Below are positions 1-7,668 of a stretch of DNA of 64,000 bases, piece by piece. Both the position numbers and the translations under genes were made by a program. The stretch spans positions 1-64,000 of the forward strand of contig NZ_JABXWI010000031.1 in assembly GCF_014930365.1 (NCBI RefSeq), written 5' to 3'. The DNA is from Streptomyces caniscabiei. GTDB lineage: Bacteria; Actinomycetota; Actinomycetes; Streptomycetales; Streptomycetaceae. Under the pieces are notes generated by a model. That model ran no database searches and was not told where the DNA came from. It worked only from the letters and a program-made list of their open reading frames with translations. Position 1 is the first letter of the stretch; the number at the start of each line of letters is the position of its first letter.

Positions 1-2
1 CT

Positions 3-194
3 TCCGTCCCCCCGGCGCTGTGGGCGTTCGCCTACGGGTGGGCGGGGCTGGTCGGCGACTACAGCCGGGGCCTTTGGATCTTCGCTTGGTACATGACCTC
101 GCACTGTGGGGTGATCTGGTGCGCATCCAGAGTTCCGCCTGACGCCGGATCACCCGATCTCCCCGGCCGGGTGGTTGAGGGGAGACCCCGGTGA
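3..194 (+). CDS. 3' end of a small membrane protein (partial)
   Basis: The reading frame is open from the left edge and ends in a TGA at 192-194. About 63 residues are visible. The first half is rich in W, F, Y, A, L and G (WAFAYGWAGLVGDY, then GLWIFAWYM), like a membrane segment, and the tail is short and polar. Its stop overlaps the GTG start of the next gene (GTGA), so the two are translationally coupled. Position just upstream of the tail fibre suggests a structural or lysis-associated membrane protein; I do not recognise the family. The start lies outside the window. Confidence 0.55.
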   Translation, partial: SVPPALWAFAYGWAGLVGDYSRGLWIFAWYMTSHCGVIWCASRVPPDAGSPDLPGRVVEGRPR

Positions 195-520
195 ACGGAA
201 TCTGGGGCATCGTCGGCGCGGCAATCACCGTGCTCGGCGTCGTCATAACGGGGTTCTTCACATACCGCGGCACACGAACGGCGGCCGCGATCCAGGCGGC
301 ACCGCAGGCCGACGCCACCAAGTTCGCCGTCCTCGAGGCCACAGTCAACCGCGTGGACAAGGAGAACGGGCAGCTGCGCGAGCGAGTGTCCCGGCTGGAG
401 TCCCTCGTACGCGCCTTCAGCCGGTCCGCGGACCGGTGGACCCGGCAGATGCACCGGTCCGGCATCGATCCCGAACCCGCTGACCCGCTGGTGGACGAGT
501 ACAACCGAACTGGAGTCTGA
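191..520 (+). CDS. Small membrane-anchored coiled-coil protein
   Basis: 109 aa. Residues 3-24 (WGIVGAAITVLGVVITGFF) form one clear transmembrane segment, and residues 50-80 (AVLEATVNRVDKENGQLRERV) look like a coiled coil with heptad spacing. The GTG start overlaps the stop of the previous gene by four bases and the stop lies 4 bp before the tail fibre ATG. A single TM helix plus coiled coil next to tail genes fits a holin-like or accessory tail/lysis protein, but nothing in the sequence proves either role. Confidence 0.75.
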   Translation: MNGIWGIVGAAITVLGVVITGFFTYRGTRTAAAIQAAPQADATKFAVLEATVNRVDKENGQLRERVSRLESLVRAFSRSADRWTRQMHRSGIDPEPADPLVDEYNRTGV

Positions 521-524
521 ATCC

Positions 525-2429
525 ATGACCACGGTCAAGGGCAAGCTGATCGGGGCCACGAACCCGCAACGGGTGGAGATGCAGGCCCTCCTCGTCGACG
601 TGACCGGAAAGCCGGCCGTCGGCTACGTCCCCACCCTCGACGGCGAAATCGTCAGCACGGTGCACATCCAAGCCGATGACGACGGCGACTGGACGGCCAG
701 CCTGACGGCCAACACGCTGGTGGAGTCCACCTCCGGCGACACCCTGTGGGCGGTCCAGGAAGGGCGGCTCAAGGACGGCACACCGCTCATCACGTACGTC
801 CTGGTGCCCGAGTCCGGCAGCGAGTGGTGGGTGGGCGACCTGCGCGTCGACCTGTCCGACACCCAAACCGGGCAGGGCACCGTGGTCTACGCACCCGGCC
901 CGGCCGGACCCCAAGGCCCCGCCGGGGCCACCGGAGCAGCGGGCGCCGACGGCGAAGACGGGCAGGACGGCGACAGCGCGTACGAACTTGCGGTGGCTGC
1001 CGGTTTCACCGGCAGCGAGGCGGAGTGGCTGGCCTCCCTCGTCGGCCCGCAGGGAGACACCGGTCCGGCCGGACCCCAGCCGTCCCTGGGCGCGGCCGGC
1101 GCCGGTGCCGACGTCGCACTACGCTCCACCGACCCGTCGACGACCAACGCCCGCACCCCCACCGCACACGCCGCCTCGCACGCCTCCGGCGGCACCGACC
1201 CCATCACCCCGGCCTCGCTCGGCGCCGAGCCCGCCGGGACCGCAGCAGCGGCCGTCACCACACACGCGGGCGCCACCGACCCGCACGGCGACCGCGCCTG
1301 GGCCGACAACAAGTTCGCCACCGCCACCGCCCTCGGCGCCTTGAACACCGCCGTCACCGACCTCGACGGATTCGTGCAGGACTGCCTCACCCGCGTCTCC
1401 GCGATCGAGAACGGAACCGCCTGGCTGTCCGGCCTGAACGTGGCAGGCAACGCCCACGTCTCCAACGGAGACCTCACCGTCGCAGACGTCGAGAAGGGAT
1501 ACCGATTCCGGCGCGGCGGAGACGCCCTCGACCTGGAAGCCACGGGTGCCGACCTGATCCTGTCCAACTGGTCCGGAACCGGCTTCAACGGCACCCAGCG
1601 CAGCTACGACCGGTACTCGGCCGACGCCCTGAACGTGCAGCACGCGGGTAAGCGCGAGTACGTCGACGGCCTCTACGGAACGGCCGTCCACACCATCGAC
1701 CCCGCCACCGGTGTCGCTGCGCTCGGCGCGAAGAACAGCCAGACCAACATCCGCCTCGTAGGACGACGGGCGACCGCCGGGCCGCCAACGACGGGCGTGT
1801 GGGCGGCGGGTGACACCGTTCAGGACTCGGCCGGCGCCTGGTGGCTGTGCACGGGAGCGGGGGAGCCCGGCACGTGGGTGACCCCTGCGGCGCCCGGCTC
1901 CGAGTGGACGCCCGCCGACCAGGGCCTGGCCGCCTGGTCGATGGACCCCGCCTCGTGCACCGCGGCGGGCACCACCCTGTCCGCCGGATTCATCTACCTG
2001 GTGCAGCTGCTCCTCAGGGCGCCCGCCACCCTCACCAAGGTCCACGCGGTGCTCGGCGCGGCCGGGTCCGGGCTCACCTCCGGCCAGTGCCTGGCTGGCT
2101 ACTACGACACCGCGGGCAACCGGGTCGGCGTCACGGCCGACATGTCGACGACGTGGAACAGCGCAGGCAACAAGGCGATGACACTGACCGGCTCATACGC
2201 GGCCCCGGCGGGCAAGCTGTACGCGGCGTTCCTCTTCAACGGCACCACGTCGCCGACGTTCGCCTGCGGCAGCACCCTCGGCGCCAGCTTCACCCCCGGC
2301 AACGCCAACCTGACCGCAGGCGCGTACCGGTTCTGCCGCAGCGCCGCCGGGCAGACGTCCCTCCCGACGAACATCACCCTGTCCGGATACACGCCGGACG
2401 CGAACAACGTGTGGGCCGCCGCCAGCTGA
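525..2429 (+). CDS. Phage tail fibre protein with collagen-like repeats
   Basis: 634 aa. Residues 1-120 look like a beta-rich domain. Gly-X-Y collagen-like stretches follow at about 125-150 (GPAGPQGPAGATGAAG) and 174-184, separated by an SAYELAVAAGFTGSEAEWL linker (151-169); this linker type next to GXY runs is common in phage and bacterial surface fibres. A long middle region resembles phage tail-spike shafts, and the C-terminal 120 residues are Thr/Ser/Gly-rich and beta-like, as in a receptor-binding head. Probable host-adsorption fibre. It ends 22 bp from the convergent metalloprotease gene. Confidence 0.85.
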   Translation: MTTVKGKLIGATNPQRVEMQALLVDVTGKPAVGYVPTLDGEIVSTVHIQADDDGDWTASLTANTLVESTSGDTLWAVQEGRLKDGTPLITYVLVPESGSEWWVGDLRVDLSDTQTGQGTVVYAPGPAGPQGPAGATGAAGADGEDGQDGDSAYELAVAAGFTGSEAEWLASLVGPQGDTGPAGPQPSLGAAGAGADVALRSTDPSTTNARTPTAHAASHASGGTDPITPASLGAEPAGTAAAAVTTHAGATDPHGDRAWADNKFATATALGALNTAVTDLDGFVQDCLTRVSAIENGTAWLSGLNVAGNAHVSNGDLTVADVEKGYRFRRGGDALDLEATGADLILSNWSGTGFNGTQRSYDRYSADALNVQHAGKREYVDGLYGTAVHTIDPATGVAALGAKNSQTNIRLVGRRATAGPPTTGVWAAGDTVQDSAGAWWLCTGAGEPGTWVTPAAPGSEWTPADQGLAAWSMDPASCTAAGTTLSAGFIYLVQLLLRAPATLTKVHAVLGAAGSGLTSGQCLAGYYDTAGNRVGVTADMSTTWNSAGNKAMTLTGSYAAPAGKLYAAFLFNGTTSPTFACGSTLGASFTPGNANLTAGAYRFCRSAAGQTSLPTNITLSGYTPDANNVWAAAS

Positions 2430-2451
2430 CCGCACAGCCCCCGGGCGCGGC

Positions 2452-3183
2452 CTACCGCAGGTAGTAGTTGCGGAGCATCTGCCGCAGCCCCGGCAGATCG
2501 AACTCCGGCGTGTACTTCCCCGCCCCCGCCCACGTGCGGTACCCGCCGTTCGGGGCACACAGCGAAGGACGCCAGCCCGCGCTGGTCCGCACGCACTCGA
2601 ACGCCTCGACCGTGCCGTCCCGGTCCCGGTCGTAGTTCGGGTGCTCCAGACCAAGGATGTGCCCGAACTCGTGGGCGACCCCGTTTCTGCGGTAGATCTC
2701 GTTCGTCGTCGCGTTGGTGGAGAACCAGTTCGGGACGGTCCAGTACTCCGAGTCCATCAGGATGTGACCGCCCCACGCGGAGCCGTCGGCGGTGTCGTAG
2801 CAGGGCAGGGCCCGGCTGACGCCCGCAGTCCCGGCGGGGCGGTGCAGGTAGTGCACGACGATGCGGTGCCGCGGCGGGCACACCTCCACGGGCGTGGTGT
2901 CCAGGGTGCTCGACACGGTGATCTTCACGCCGACGTTGGTGGTGACGTTCCCGGCCGGGATCTTGAAGTACGGGGTGAGCTTCGTACGGGCCGTGGTGTT
3001 CGCGAACACCACGGTGTAGGGCCCCGGGTGGAGGGAGTAGATGCCGTGGACGGTACCGGCCTTCCAGCCGGTGCCCTTGTAGACCGGGGTGGCGGTGGTC
3101 GCGGCGATGAGCGCGGTCGAGGCCGCGATGGCCGATATGGCGGGGAGCAGTGTGCGGCGGATGCGCCGTTTTGTGGTGGGCAT
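2452..3183 (-). CDS. Secreted matrixin-like zinc metalloprotease
   Basis: 243 aa from the ATG at 3183; an in-frame GTG at 3213 is an alternative with a slightly better spaced ribosome site. Residues 4-32 form a signal peptide: basic KRRIRR, a hydrophobic Leu/Ala core, then small residues. The metzincin zinc site HEFGHILGLEH is at 171-181, with all three His ligands and the catalytic Glu. Four Cys (102, 128, 197, 209) could form two disulfides. It is the only reverse-strand gene in this part, convergent with the tail fibre, and looks like a cargo gene expressed separately (lysogenic conversion or envelope digestion). Target unknown. Confidence 0.85.
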   Translation of the reverse strand: MPTTKRRIRRTLLPAISAIAASTALIAATTATPVYKGTGWKAGTVHGIYSLHPGPYTVVFANTTARTKLTPYFKIPAGNVTTNVGVKITVSSTLDTTPVEVCPPRHRIVVHYLHRPAGTAGVSRALPCYDTADGSAWGGHILMDSEYWTVPNWFSTNATTNEIYRRNGVAHEFGHILGLEHPNYDRDRDGTVEAFECVRTSAGWRPSLCAPNGGYRTWAGAGKYTPEFDLPGLRQMLRNYYLR

Positions 3184-3269
3184 GCCCTTCAGTCTGGGCA
3201 CAATCCGGCGCACCGTTGCCCTGGCACGGACCCCGCCCGACCGGGGCCACGGGACCGCCCGTACGTACG

Positions 3270-3452
3270 ATGACGGACATGACCACGCCCCTCGACAGAC
3301 CGAAACCGCCTGCCCCCGTGTGCCCGCCCGCCCAGGTCGGCCTGTGTGCCAACTGCCAGCAGCCCTGCCACCGGTACGGGGCCGGAGGGAACCCCCTCTG
3401 CCCGGTCTGCCTCCCCCCTGTCCGCGCCCGACAGGGAAAGAGGAACACGTAG
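3270..3452 (+). CDS. Small CxxC zinc-ribbon-like protein
   Basis: 60 aa beginning MTDMTT; a second in-frame ATG is at 3279. It carries two CxxC pairs (CANC and CPVC) about 15 residues apart, the usual zinc-knuckle spacing, in a Pro/Arg-rich setting. No convincing ribosome binding site is visible, and the start lies less than 100 bp from the divergent metalloprotease start, so it may be leaderless or not expressed. Such short zinc ribbons are frequent in actinophages. Function unknown. Confidence 0.45.
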   Translation: MTDMTTPLDRPKPPAPVCPPAQVGLCANCQQPCHRYGAGGNPLCPVCLPPVRARQGKRNT

Positions 3453-3590
3453 CGGAAGAACTCCGGCTCCACCAAGGCCCGGACAGCCCGCGTTGTCGGT
3501 GCTCGCAAGTACGGTTGGGGGCAGTTCGGACTACCGAAGGGCCCCAGGGGTTCCTCCAGCGCCGGGTGGTCCCTGCACAAGGAGGCCAGC

Positions 3591-3860
3591 GTGGCCAAGA
3601 AACCGACAGTCAAGATCAATCAGAGCGCCTTGAAGAAGGTCGCCCAGAAGGCGGTCAAGGGGATGGCCGGGGATCTGACCCGGGCCCTGAACGGCCTGAT
3701 TCCGACCTACCAGGGACGACCCCTGGACGAGGTCAAGGCCGCAGTGCAGCGCGCGTGGTCACGAAACTCGGGCGGCGGCAGCATCACAGATCCGGAGCTG
3801 ACGAAGTTCGCTGAGGAGATCGCGGCCGGACGCCGTGTTGAAGTGCGAGGCAAGTCATGA
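3591..3860 (+). CDS. Small basic protein, unknown function
   Basis: 89 aa with a GTG start six bases after a near-perfect AAGGAGG (3580-3586), one of the strongest ribosome sites in the window. The N-terminus is Lys-rich (MAKKPTVKINQSALKKVAQK), followed by a predicted helical region that includes an LDEVKAAVQRAW segment. The stop overlaps the next ATG (ATGA), so it forms a two-gene unit with the following protein. I do not recognise the family. Confidence 0.75.
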   Translation: MAKKPTVKINQSALKKVAQKAVKGMAGDLTRALNGLIPTYQGRPLDEVKAAVQRAWSRNSGGGSITDPELTKFAEEIAAGRRVEVRGKS

Positions 3861-4165
3861 CCGACGGCCAGTTCCTGCACTACGACGGTCCTGCCGCCGT
3901 CGACGGCACCGAGTTCCCGAACGTCAGCCTGCGCGAGCACCGCGAGGGAGGCGGGTTGCGCTCGTGGGACGGCTCCGCTGCCATGGGCCTCTCCCAGGCG
4001 CCGGAGGGCTTTGCTCCAGACCTGTCCGGGCGCGATGCCGTTCCGGTGGAGCTCCCTGACGGTCGGCGCGGCAACGCGCTCGTTACCAACATCCACTTCG
4101 ACGGCCGCACATGGCGACTGGAACTCACCGGGACCGGCCCGGCACCCGGATACCCTCAGCCGTGA
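3857..4165 (+). CDS. Hypothetical beta-rich protein
   Basis: 102 aa, translationally coupled to the preceding gene by an ATGA overlap. The sequence alternates hydrophobic and polar residues with many Gly/Asp turns (VELPDGRRGNALVTNIHFDG), suggesting a small beta-barrel or sandwich. No catalytic motif is visible. It is followed by a strong hairpin terminator, so the pair forms a separate transcription unit between the structural region and the integrase. Function unknown. Confidence 0.7.
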   Translation: MTDGQFLHYDGPAAVDGTEFPNVSLREHREGGGLRSWDGSAAMGLSQAPEGFAPDLSGRDAVPVELPDGRRGNALVTNIHFDGRTWRLELTGTGPAPGYPQP

Positions 4166-4172
4166 CCTGACC

Positions 4173-4200
4173 GTTGGCCCCGCTGATCGGCGGGGCCAAC
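4173..4200 (+). terminator. Hairpin terminator
   Basis: A perfect 11-bp stem (GTTGGCCCCGC / GCGGGGCCAAC) around a six-base loop lies 7 bp after the stop of the 3857-4165 gene. There is no long T tract, as is usual for Streptomyces terminators. It closes the 3591-4165 unit. Confidence 0.7.
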
Positions 4201-4264
4201 GCCGTTCCGGGATCAACGTGCAACCAGGGCAAGCGCTGGGATGGATTCGTGCGACGGTGGCTCC

Positions 4265-4759
4265 ATGCCCCCAAACGTCATCCCAGGGACGCGTCGGTTC
4301 GACCTGCCCGACGCGGAGATCACTGCCCGCTACGACGCAGGCGAGTCGGTTCTCCCCATTGCCGAGGCGTACGGCGTGTCAACTCCGGTGATCTACCGCA
4401 TCCTCCGCGAGCAGGGCCGCACCCTACGCCTTCCTCGCACCACGCCCCAACAGCGTGACGCCGTCGTCGCCCTGTACCAGACCGGCCTCAGCGACACTGA
4501 GGTAGCGAAGCGACTCGGTCTCTCCAGGACGACCGTGCGAAAGATCGTGGCAGAAGCTGGCGTGAAGAGGCTGACTCCCCAGCAGCTGGCTCAGAAAGAA
4601 GTGCACAGCCCGGTCATGCGGGAGATCGTCCGACGCCGCCAAGCCGGGGAGACGGTGCGCTCGCTCGCCACGGAGTACGGCATCGCCCGCAACACGCTGG
4701 CGCGACGCCTGGCCCGCGCGCAGGACGGACCGCCCGGCGACCCCACTGGTTCCCGATAA
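4265..4759 (+). CDS. Helix-turn-helix DNA-binding protein with three HTH units
   Basis: 164 aa from ATG 4265; an in-frame start at 4241 would add eight residues. Three helix-turn-helix-like units follow one another: around EITARYDAGESVLPIAEAYG, around LYQTGLSDTEVAKRLGLS, and around RRRQAGETVRSLATEYGIA. This tandem resembles resolvase C-terminal or transposase N-terminal HTH domains without a catalytic domain. It sits immediately before the integrase module and may regulate it or assist recombination. No catalytic Ser or DDE motif is visible. Confidence 0.75.
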   Translation: MPPNVIPGTRRFDLPDAEITARYDAGESVLPIAEAYGVSTPVIYRILREQGRTLRLPRTTPQQRDAVVALYQTGLSDTEVAKRLGLSRTTVRKIVAEAGVKRLTPQQLAQKEVHSPVMREIVRRRQAGETVRSLATEYGIARNTLARRLARAQDGPPGDPTGSR

Positions 4760-4785
4760 GCTCACATATCGCCAGGGAAGATCGC

Positions 4786-4797
4786 TAGAATGTGACC
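4786..4797 (+). promoter_or_regulatory. TAGAAT -10 box of a probable leaderless transcript
   Basis: TAGAAT at 4786-4791 lies exactly six bases before the ATG at 4798, so transcription would begin at or next to the start codon. No convincing -35 or ribosome binding site is present. The same arrangement is seen at 40175 and 52021. Confidence 0.5.
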
Positions 4798-5064
4798 ATG
4801 CCCAACGCGACGCCACAGGCAGGCACAACCCGCTACCTATGCCCGCTCGAATGCGGCTGGCACCACGATGTGCCGCCACCGAGCCCGATCCGCATCGCCG
4901 AACTAGGCACGCGAGGACTCTTCGCGGAAGTCGAGCAGACGGAGACGTCGCTTCGAGAACACCTTGATACGCACACCACCGAGCAGTTCGTCCGTACCAT
5001 CCAGGGACTGCGGAGAGAGGTCGCGCAACTGCGGCGTGAGCGCGACGAGGCGCCAGGGACGTGA
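4798..5064 (+). CDS. Small Cys/His zinc-binding-like protein
   Basis: 88 aa from ATG 4798; a GTG at 4792 would add two residues. Residues 14-23 hold a CPLECGWHHD motif and a paired HLDTH lies about 40 residues later, a C2H2-like layout. The C-terminal third is a charged helix (LRREVAQLRRERDE), a likely coiled coil. The stop overlaps the integrase GTG (GTGA), so the two are made together. It may be an integrase accessory factor, judged by context only. Confidence 0.7.
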   Translation: MPNATPQAGTTRYLCPLECGWHHDVPPPSPIRIAELGTRGLFAEVEQTETSLREHLDTHTTEQFVRTIQGLRREVAQLRRERDEAPGT

Positions 5065-6095
5065 GCGAGAACCGTCTCCCAGTCAGACCTACCGACGGAC
5101 CGCTGCTGCCCGAGCAGTTCGACGACCAGCTCCGCGCCCGCCTCGCCGCCCTCGACGCCGCCAGCGACGACCACGCCGCCGACCAACGCCCCGACAACAC
5201 CACACGCGCCTACGCCGGAGACTGGAAGACCTGGGAAGCCTTCTGCACCCAGCTTCAGATCCCACCCACCGCCGCCACCCGCGGCACGCTCCGAGCCTTC
5301 GTCGACTACCTCTGGAACCGCGAACAGCGCGCCTACTCCACCATCGACCGGAAGCTCGCGGGCGTCGTCGTTACCCTCCGGCGGCCGCCGTACAACGTCC
5401 TCGTCGACCCCGACGCCACCCGCGCCGCCCGCGAACTCCTCAAGGACTACCGGAAGAAGGCCGACGCAGCCGAAGAACCCGCGCGCGGCCGCGGCAAGGC
5501 CCCCGCCATGCGCCTATCCGACCTCCGCCTGATCGTCTCCAAGTGCGACACCGACATCTTCGGACTCCGCGACCGCGCCATGCTCCTCCTCGGCTTCGCC
5601 ATCGCCGCCCGCCGCGCCGAGCTGGCCGGCCTGCGCCTGCGGAACATCCGCGACGACGACAACGGCCTCCTGGTCGACGTCCGCGTCTCCAAGACCGAAC
5701 CCCGAACCGTCGCCGTCCCCTACGGCAAACACCAGCAGACCTGCCCCGTACGCGCGTGGCACGCCTGGCGCGACGCCGCGCAGATCACCGACCCGGACCG
5801 CCACGCCTTCCGCCGCATTCACCACACCGGCGCCGTCCAACCCCAGGGCCTCACCCCGCAGCGCGCCGGCGACCTCATCACCGCTGCAGGGCTGCGCGCC
5901 GGGTTCGAGGAGCTGTTCACCGGGCACTCCGTGCGCTCCGGCATGGCCACCGAGGCACGCCGTGCCGGGAAGGACCGCAAGGCCATCGCTGCCGTCACCG
6001 GCCACGCGGACGGCTCCAAGGTCCTCGACGGCTACATGCAGATCGTCGACCAGTGGGACGAGAAGGACAACGCCCTCATCGGACTCGGGCTATGA
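5061..6095 (+). CDS. int: Tyrosine recombinase / integrase
   Basis: 344 aa. An N-terminal SAM-like core-binding domain (about 45-135) is followed by the catalytic domain. All six expected residues are present: Arg185 (AARRAEL), Lys201 (SKTEP), His289 and Arg292 (GHSVR), His315 (TGHAD) and nucleophile Tyr325 (DGYM). It cuts and rejoins DNA at att sites for integration or resolution. The GTG start overlaps the upstream small gene. No tRNA gene or att core repeat is recognisable beside it. With a second, shortened recombinase at 7.7-8.5 kb, this is the only one here that looks catalytically complete. Confidence 0.93.
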   Translation: MSENRLPVRPTDGPLLPEQFDDQLRARLAALDAASDDHAADQRPDNTTRAYAGDWKTWEAFCTQLQIPPTAATRGTLRAFVDYLWNREQRAYSTIDRKLAGVVVTLRRPPYNVLVDPDATRAARELLKDYRKKADAAEEPARGRGKAPAMRLSDLRLIVSKCDTDIFGLRDRAMLLLGFAIAARRAELAGLRLRNIRDDDNGLLVDVRVSKTEPRTVAVPYGKHQQTCPVRAWHAWRDAAQITDPDRHAFRRIHHTGAVQPQGLTPQRAGDLITAAGLRAGFEELFTGHSVRSGMATEARRAGKDRKAIAAVTGHADGSKVLDGYMQIVDQWDEKDNALIGLGL

Positions 6096-6117
6096 CGCCC
6101 GCTAGCAGAAGGACAGC

Positions 6118-6789
6118 ATGACCGTTCACGAGCACCTCGCCGAATGCATCTGGGACGACATCCGCGACAGCCCGACCGAGGCGGCTGCGGTGTTCCGTAC
6201 GCAGAAGCTGCACACCAGCGGCCAGCTCGACAGCGCTTACGCAGACTCCATCGGTAGTTCGGCACGATTCCGCCCCGCACGATGGCCGGTCCACCAGACA
6301 GCTGCCTTCGCGTACATCCACACCCTCATCGGCGCCGGACACGTCGCCTTCGTACCTATCAGCACCGGTGGCACACCGGGCCCCGACGCCGACCGTACCG
6401 GCAACGCTGCTCTGCTCGAGCACACTTGCCCGCCCTTCAGCGCCGAACTGGACATGACGCAGAACAGCGCCGACTACGACGGAACCCTGGACTGGGACCA
6501 GCCGATCCGCCTCGACCGCTCCACCGGCACCTTCTACTACGAGGACGGCTGCGCCAGCACCACGCAGTCCCGCCTCACCTACCTCGCCTCCGCCGGGCCT
6601 GGATGGGCGCCGCTTGAGGTCGGCGACTCCTGGCCCTCCCGCACCCTCATGCACCTCTACCAGTTTGGGGCCGTAGCGCGCTGGCCCTACGGGTCTGAGC
6701 ACATCCTGCTGTTCATCAACTTCGGGTGGGGTCCCCAGGGAGAGATCCGTGCCCATTGGGACGACGAATCCACTGCCGACCTGATGTGA
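6118..6789 (+). CDS. Hypothetical protein
   Basis: 223 aa starting 22 bp after the integrase stop, probably in the same transcript. It is aromatic-rich and acidic, with no signal peptide or TM segment. The C-terminal part (LLFINFGWGPQGEIRAHWDD) looks beta-stranded. No known motif is visible. It ends 15 bp from a convergent reverse-strand operon. Function unknown; it could be an integrase-linked accessory or defence gene. Confidence 0.7.
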   Translation: MTVHEHLAECIWDDIRDSPTEAAAVFRTQKLHTSGQLDSAYADSIGSSARFRPARWPVHQTAAFAYIHTLIGAGHVAFVPISTGGTPGPDADRTGNAALLEHTCPPFSAELDMTQNSADYDGTLDWDQPIRLDRSTGTFYYEDGCASTTQSRLTYLASAGPGWAPLEVGDSWPSRTLMHLYQFGAVARWPYGSEHILLFINFGWGPQGEIRAHWDDESTADLM

Positions 6790-6804
6790 GCCCCCGGGTG
6801 CTAT

Positions 6805-7095
6805 CTACGCCGTCTCCCACCAGTCCTCGGCGCCGTTGTAGTCCAGCTCGGGCGGGTTGGTCTGCACCGTCAGGAAGCCCTGGGCGGTGCCGTACGCGAT
6901 GAAGTCGACGAGGGCAGCGGCCTGCTCGGCGGTCAGGTCGCGGTCGATGACGAAGGTACGGCTGTTCCCGCTGCCGCGTCGTCCGCTGCCCTGGCTGTGG
7001 CGGCGGGCTCCGGTGGCGCGGAGCATGGCGGTGGCCGTCTCGAAGTCCTCGATCCCGCCGAGCTGCAGGAGGACCGGCGGCCGCGGAGTGCTCAC
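6805..7095 (-). CDS. Hypothetical protein
   Basis: 96 aa, GTG start at 7095 overlapping the stop of the upstream gene (GTGA). It contains a hydrophobic-acidic helical segment (LTAEQAAALVDFIAYGTA) and a C-terminal DWW. It is the last gene of a three-gene reverse-strand operon. No family recognised. Confidence 0.7.
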   Translation of the reverse strand: MSTPRPPVLLQLGGIEDFETATAMLRATGARRHSQGSGRRGSGNSRTFVIDRDLTAEQAAALVDFIAYGTAQGFLTVQTNPPELDYNGAEDWWETA

Positions 7096-7304
7096 CGCTT
7101 GATCTCGCCTGCGGTGGAGGGGGAGCCGCCCAGCTTCCACCCGGTGCCCTGCCGGGCCCGGTACGTGGCGCCGGCGTCGATGCGGGCCTTGTTGCGGGCG
7201 AACTCCCGCTCTGCGGCAGTGGTGTCCCACTCGCGTGGTCCTGCACTGCTGGGGTCCTGCGCCTGCTGTCGGCGGCGGCCCTTGCCGCGGCGTCGCGTGT
7301 TCAC
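7092..7304 (-). CDS. Small basic protein
   Basis: 70 aa with GTG start at 7304. The first 15 residues are strongly basic (NTRRRGKGRRRQQ), suggesting nucleic-acid contact, followed by an Ala/Arg/Glu-rich helix. It overlaps both neighbours by four bases, so all three genes of the operon are translationally coupled. Function unknown. Confidence 0.65.
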   Translation of the reverse strand: MNTRRRGKGRRRQQAQDPSSAGPREWDTTAAEREFARNKARIDAGATYRARQGTGWKLGGSPSTAGEIKR

Positions 7305-7573
7305 GGCCGCAGCGTAGCGGCCCGAACGGATTCTCCTCGAGCCGTCGGGCGGGTGCGGCTCCGGGCCGTCGGCGAGGGCTCGGGCTTCTGAGGCTCGGAA
7401 GTCCTCCCCGGGATTCGGTCCAGCAGCCGGAACGCCCGCTCACTCTTCTCCTCCGACCCGTACAGCGCCGTCCCCAGCACGACCGCTCTGGTGACCAGCC
7501 CGAGGCCGACGACGGCGACCACCAGGGCCGTAGGGATGCTGATCTGAACGGGGGTGGTGGTGGCGCGGGGCAT
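7301..7573 (-). CDS. Small single-pass membrane protein
   Basis: 90 aa, ATG at 7573. Residues 11-37 (ISIPTALVVAVVGLGLVTRA) make one transmembrane helix; the rest is a basic, Pro/Arg-rich cytoplasmic-type tail. It is the first gene of the three-gene reverse operon 7573 to 6805. No family recognised. Confidence 0.7.
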   Translation of the reverse strand: MPRATTTPVQISIPTALVVAVVGLGLVTRAVVLGTALYGSEEKSERAFRLLDRIPGRTSEPQKPEPSPTARSRTRPTARGESVRAATLRP

Positions 7574-7668
7574 GGGCGGGTCCTCGTGGTCGGCGTGCCC
7601 GGCATGCTATCCGTGGGCCGCCTGATCTCCGGAATTCGGTGCGAGCGCGGGCTCGCAGGTGCTAGGGG

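Noticed and set aside
2102..3619. Very long reverse-strand open frame (505 codons) over the metalloprotease
   Set aside because: It is the G+C-bias shadow of the tail fibre and metalloprotease genes: Arg/Pro/Gly-rich, no motifs, while the frame at 2452-3183 carries a signal peptide and zinc site.
4964..6121. 385-codon Arg/Pro-rich frame overlapping the integrase
   Set aside because: Composition is typical of a +1 frame shadow; the overlapping frame has all six tyrosine recombinase residues.
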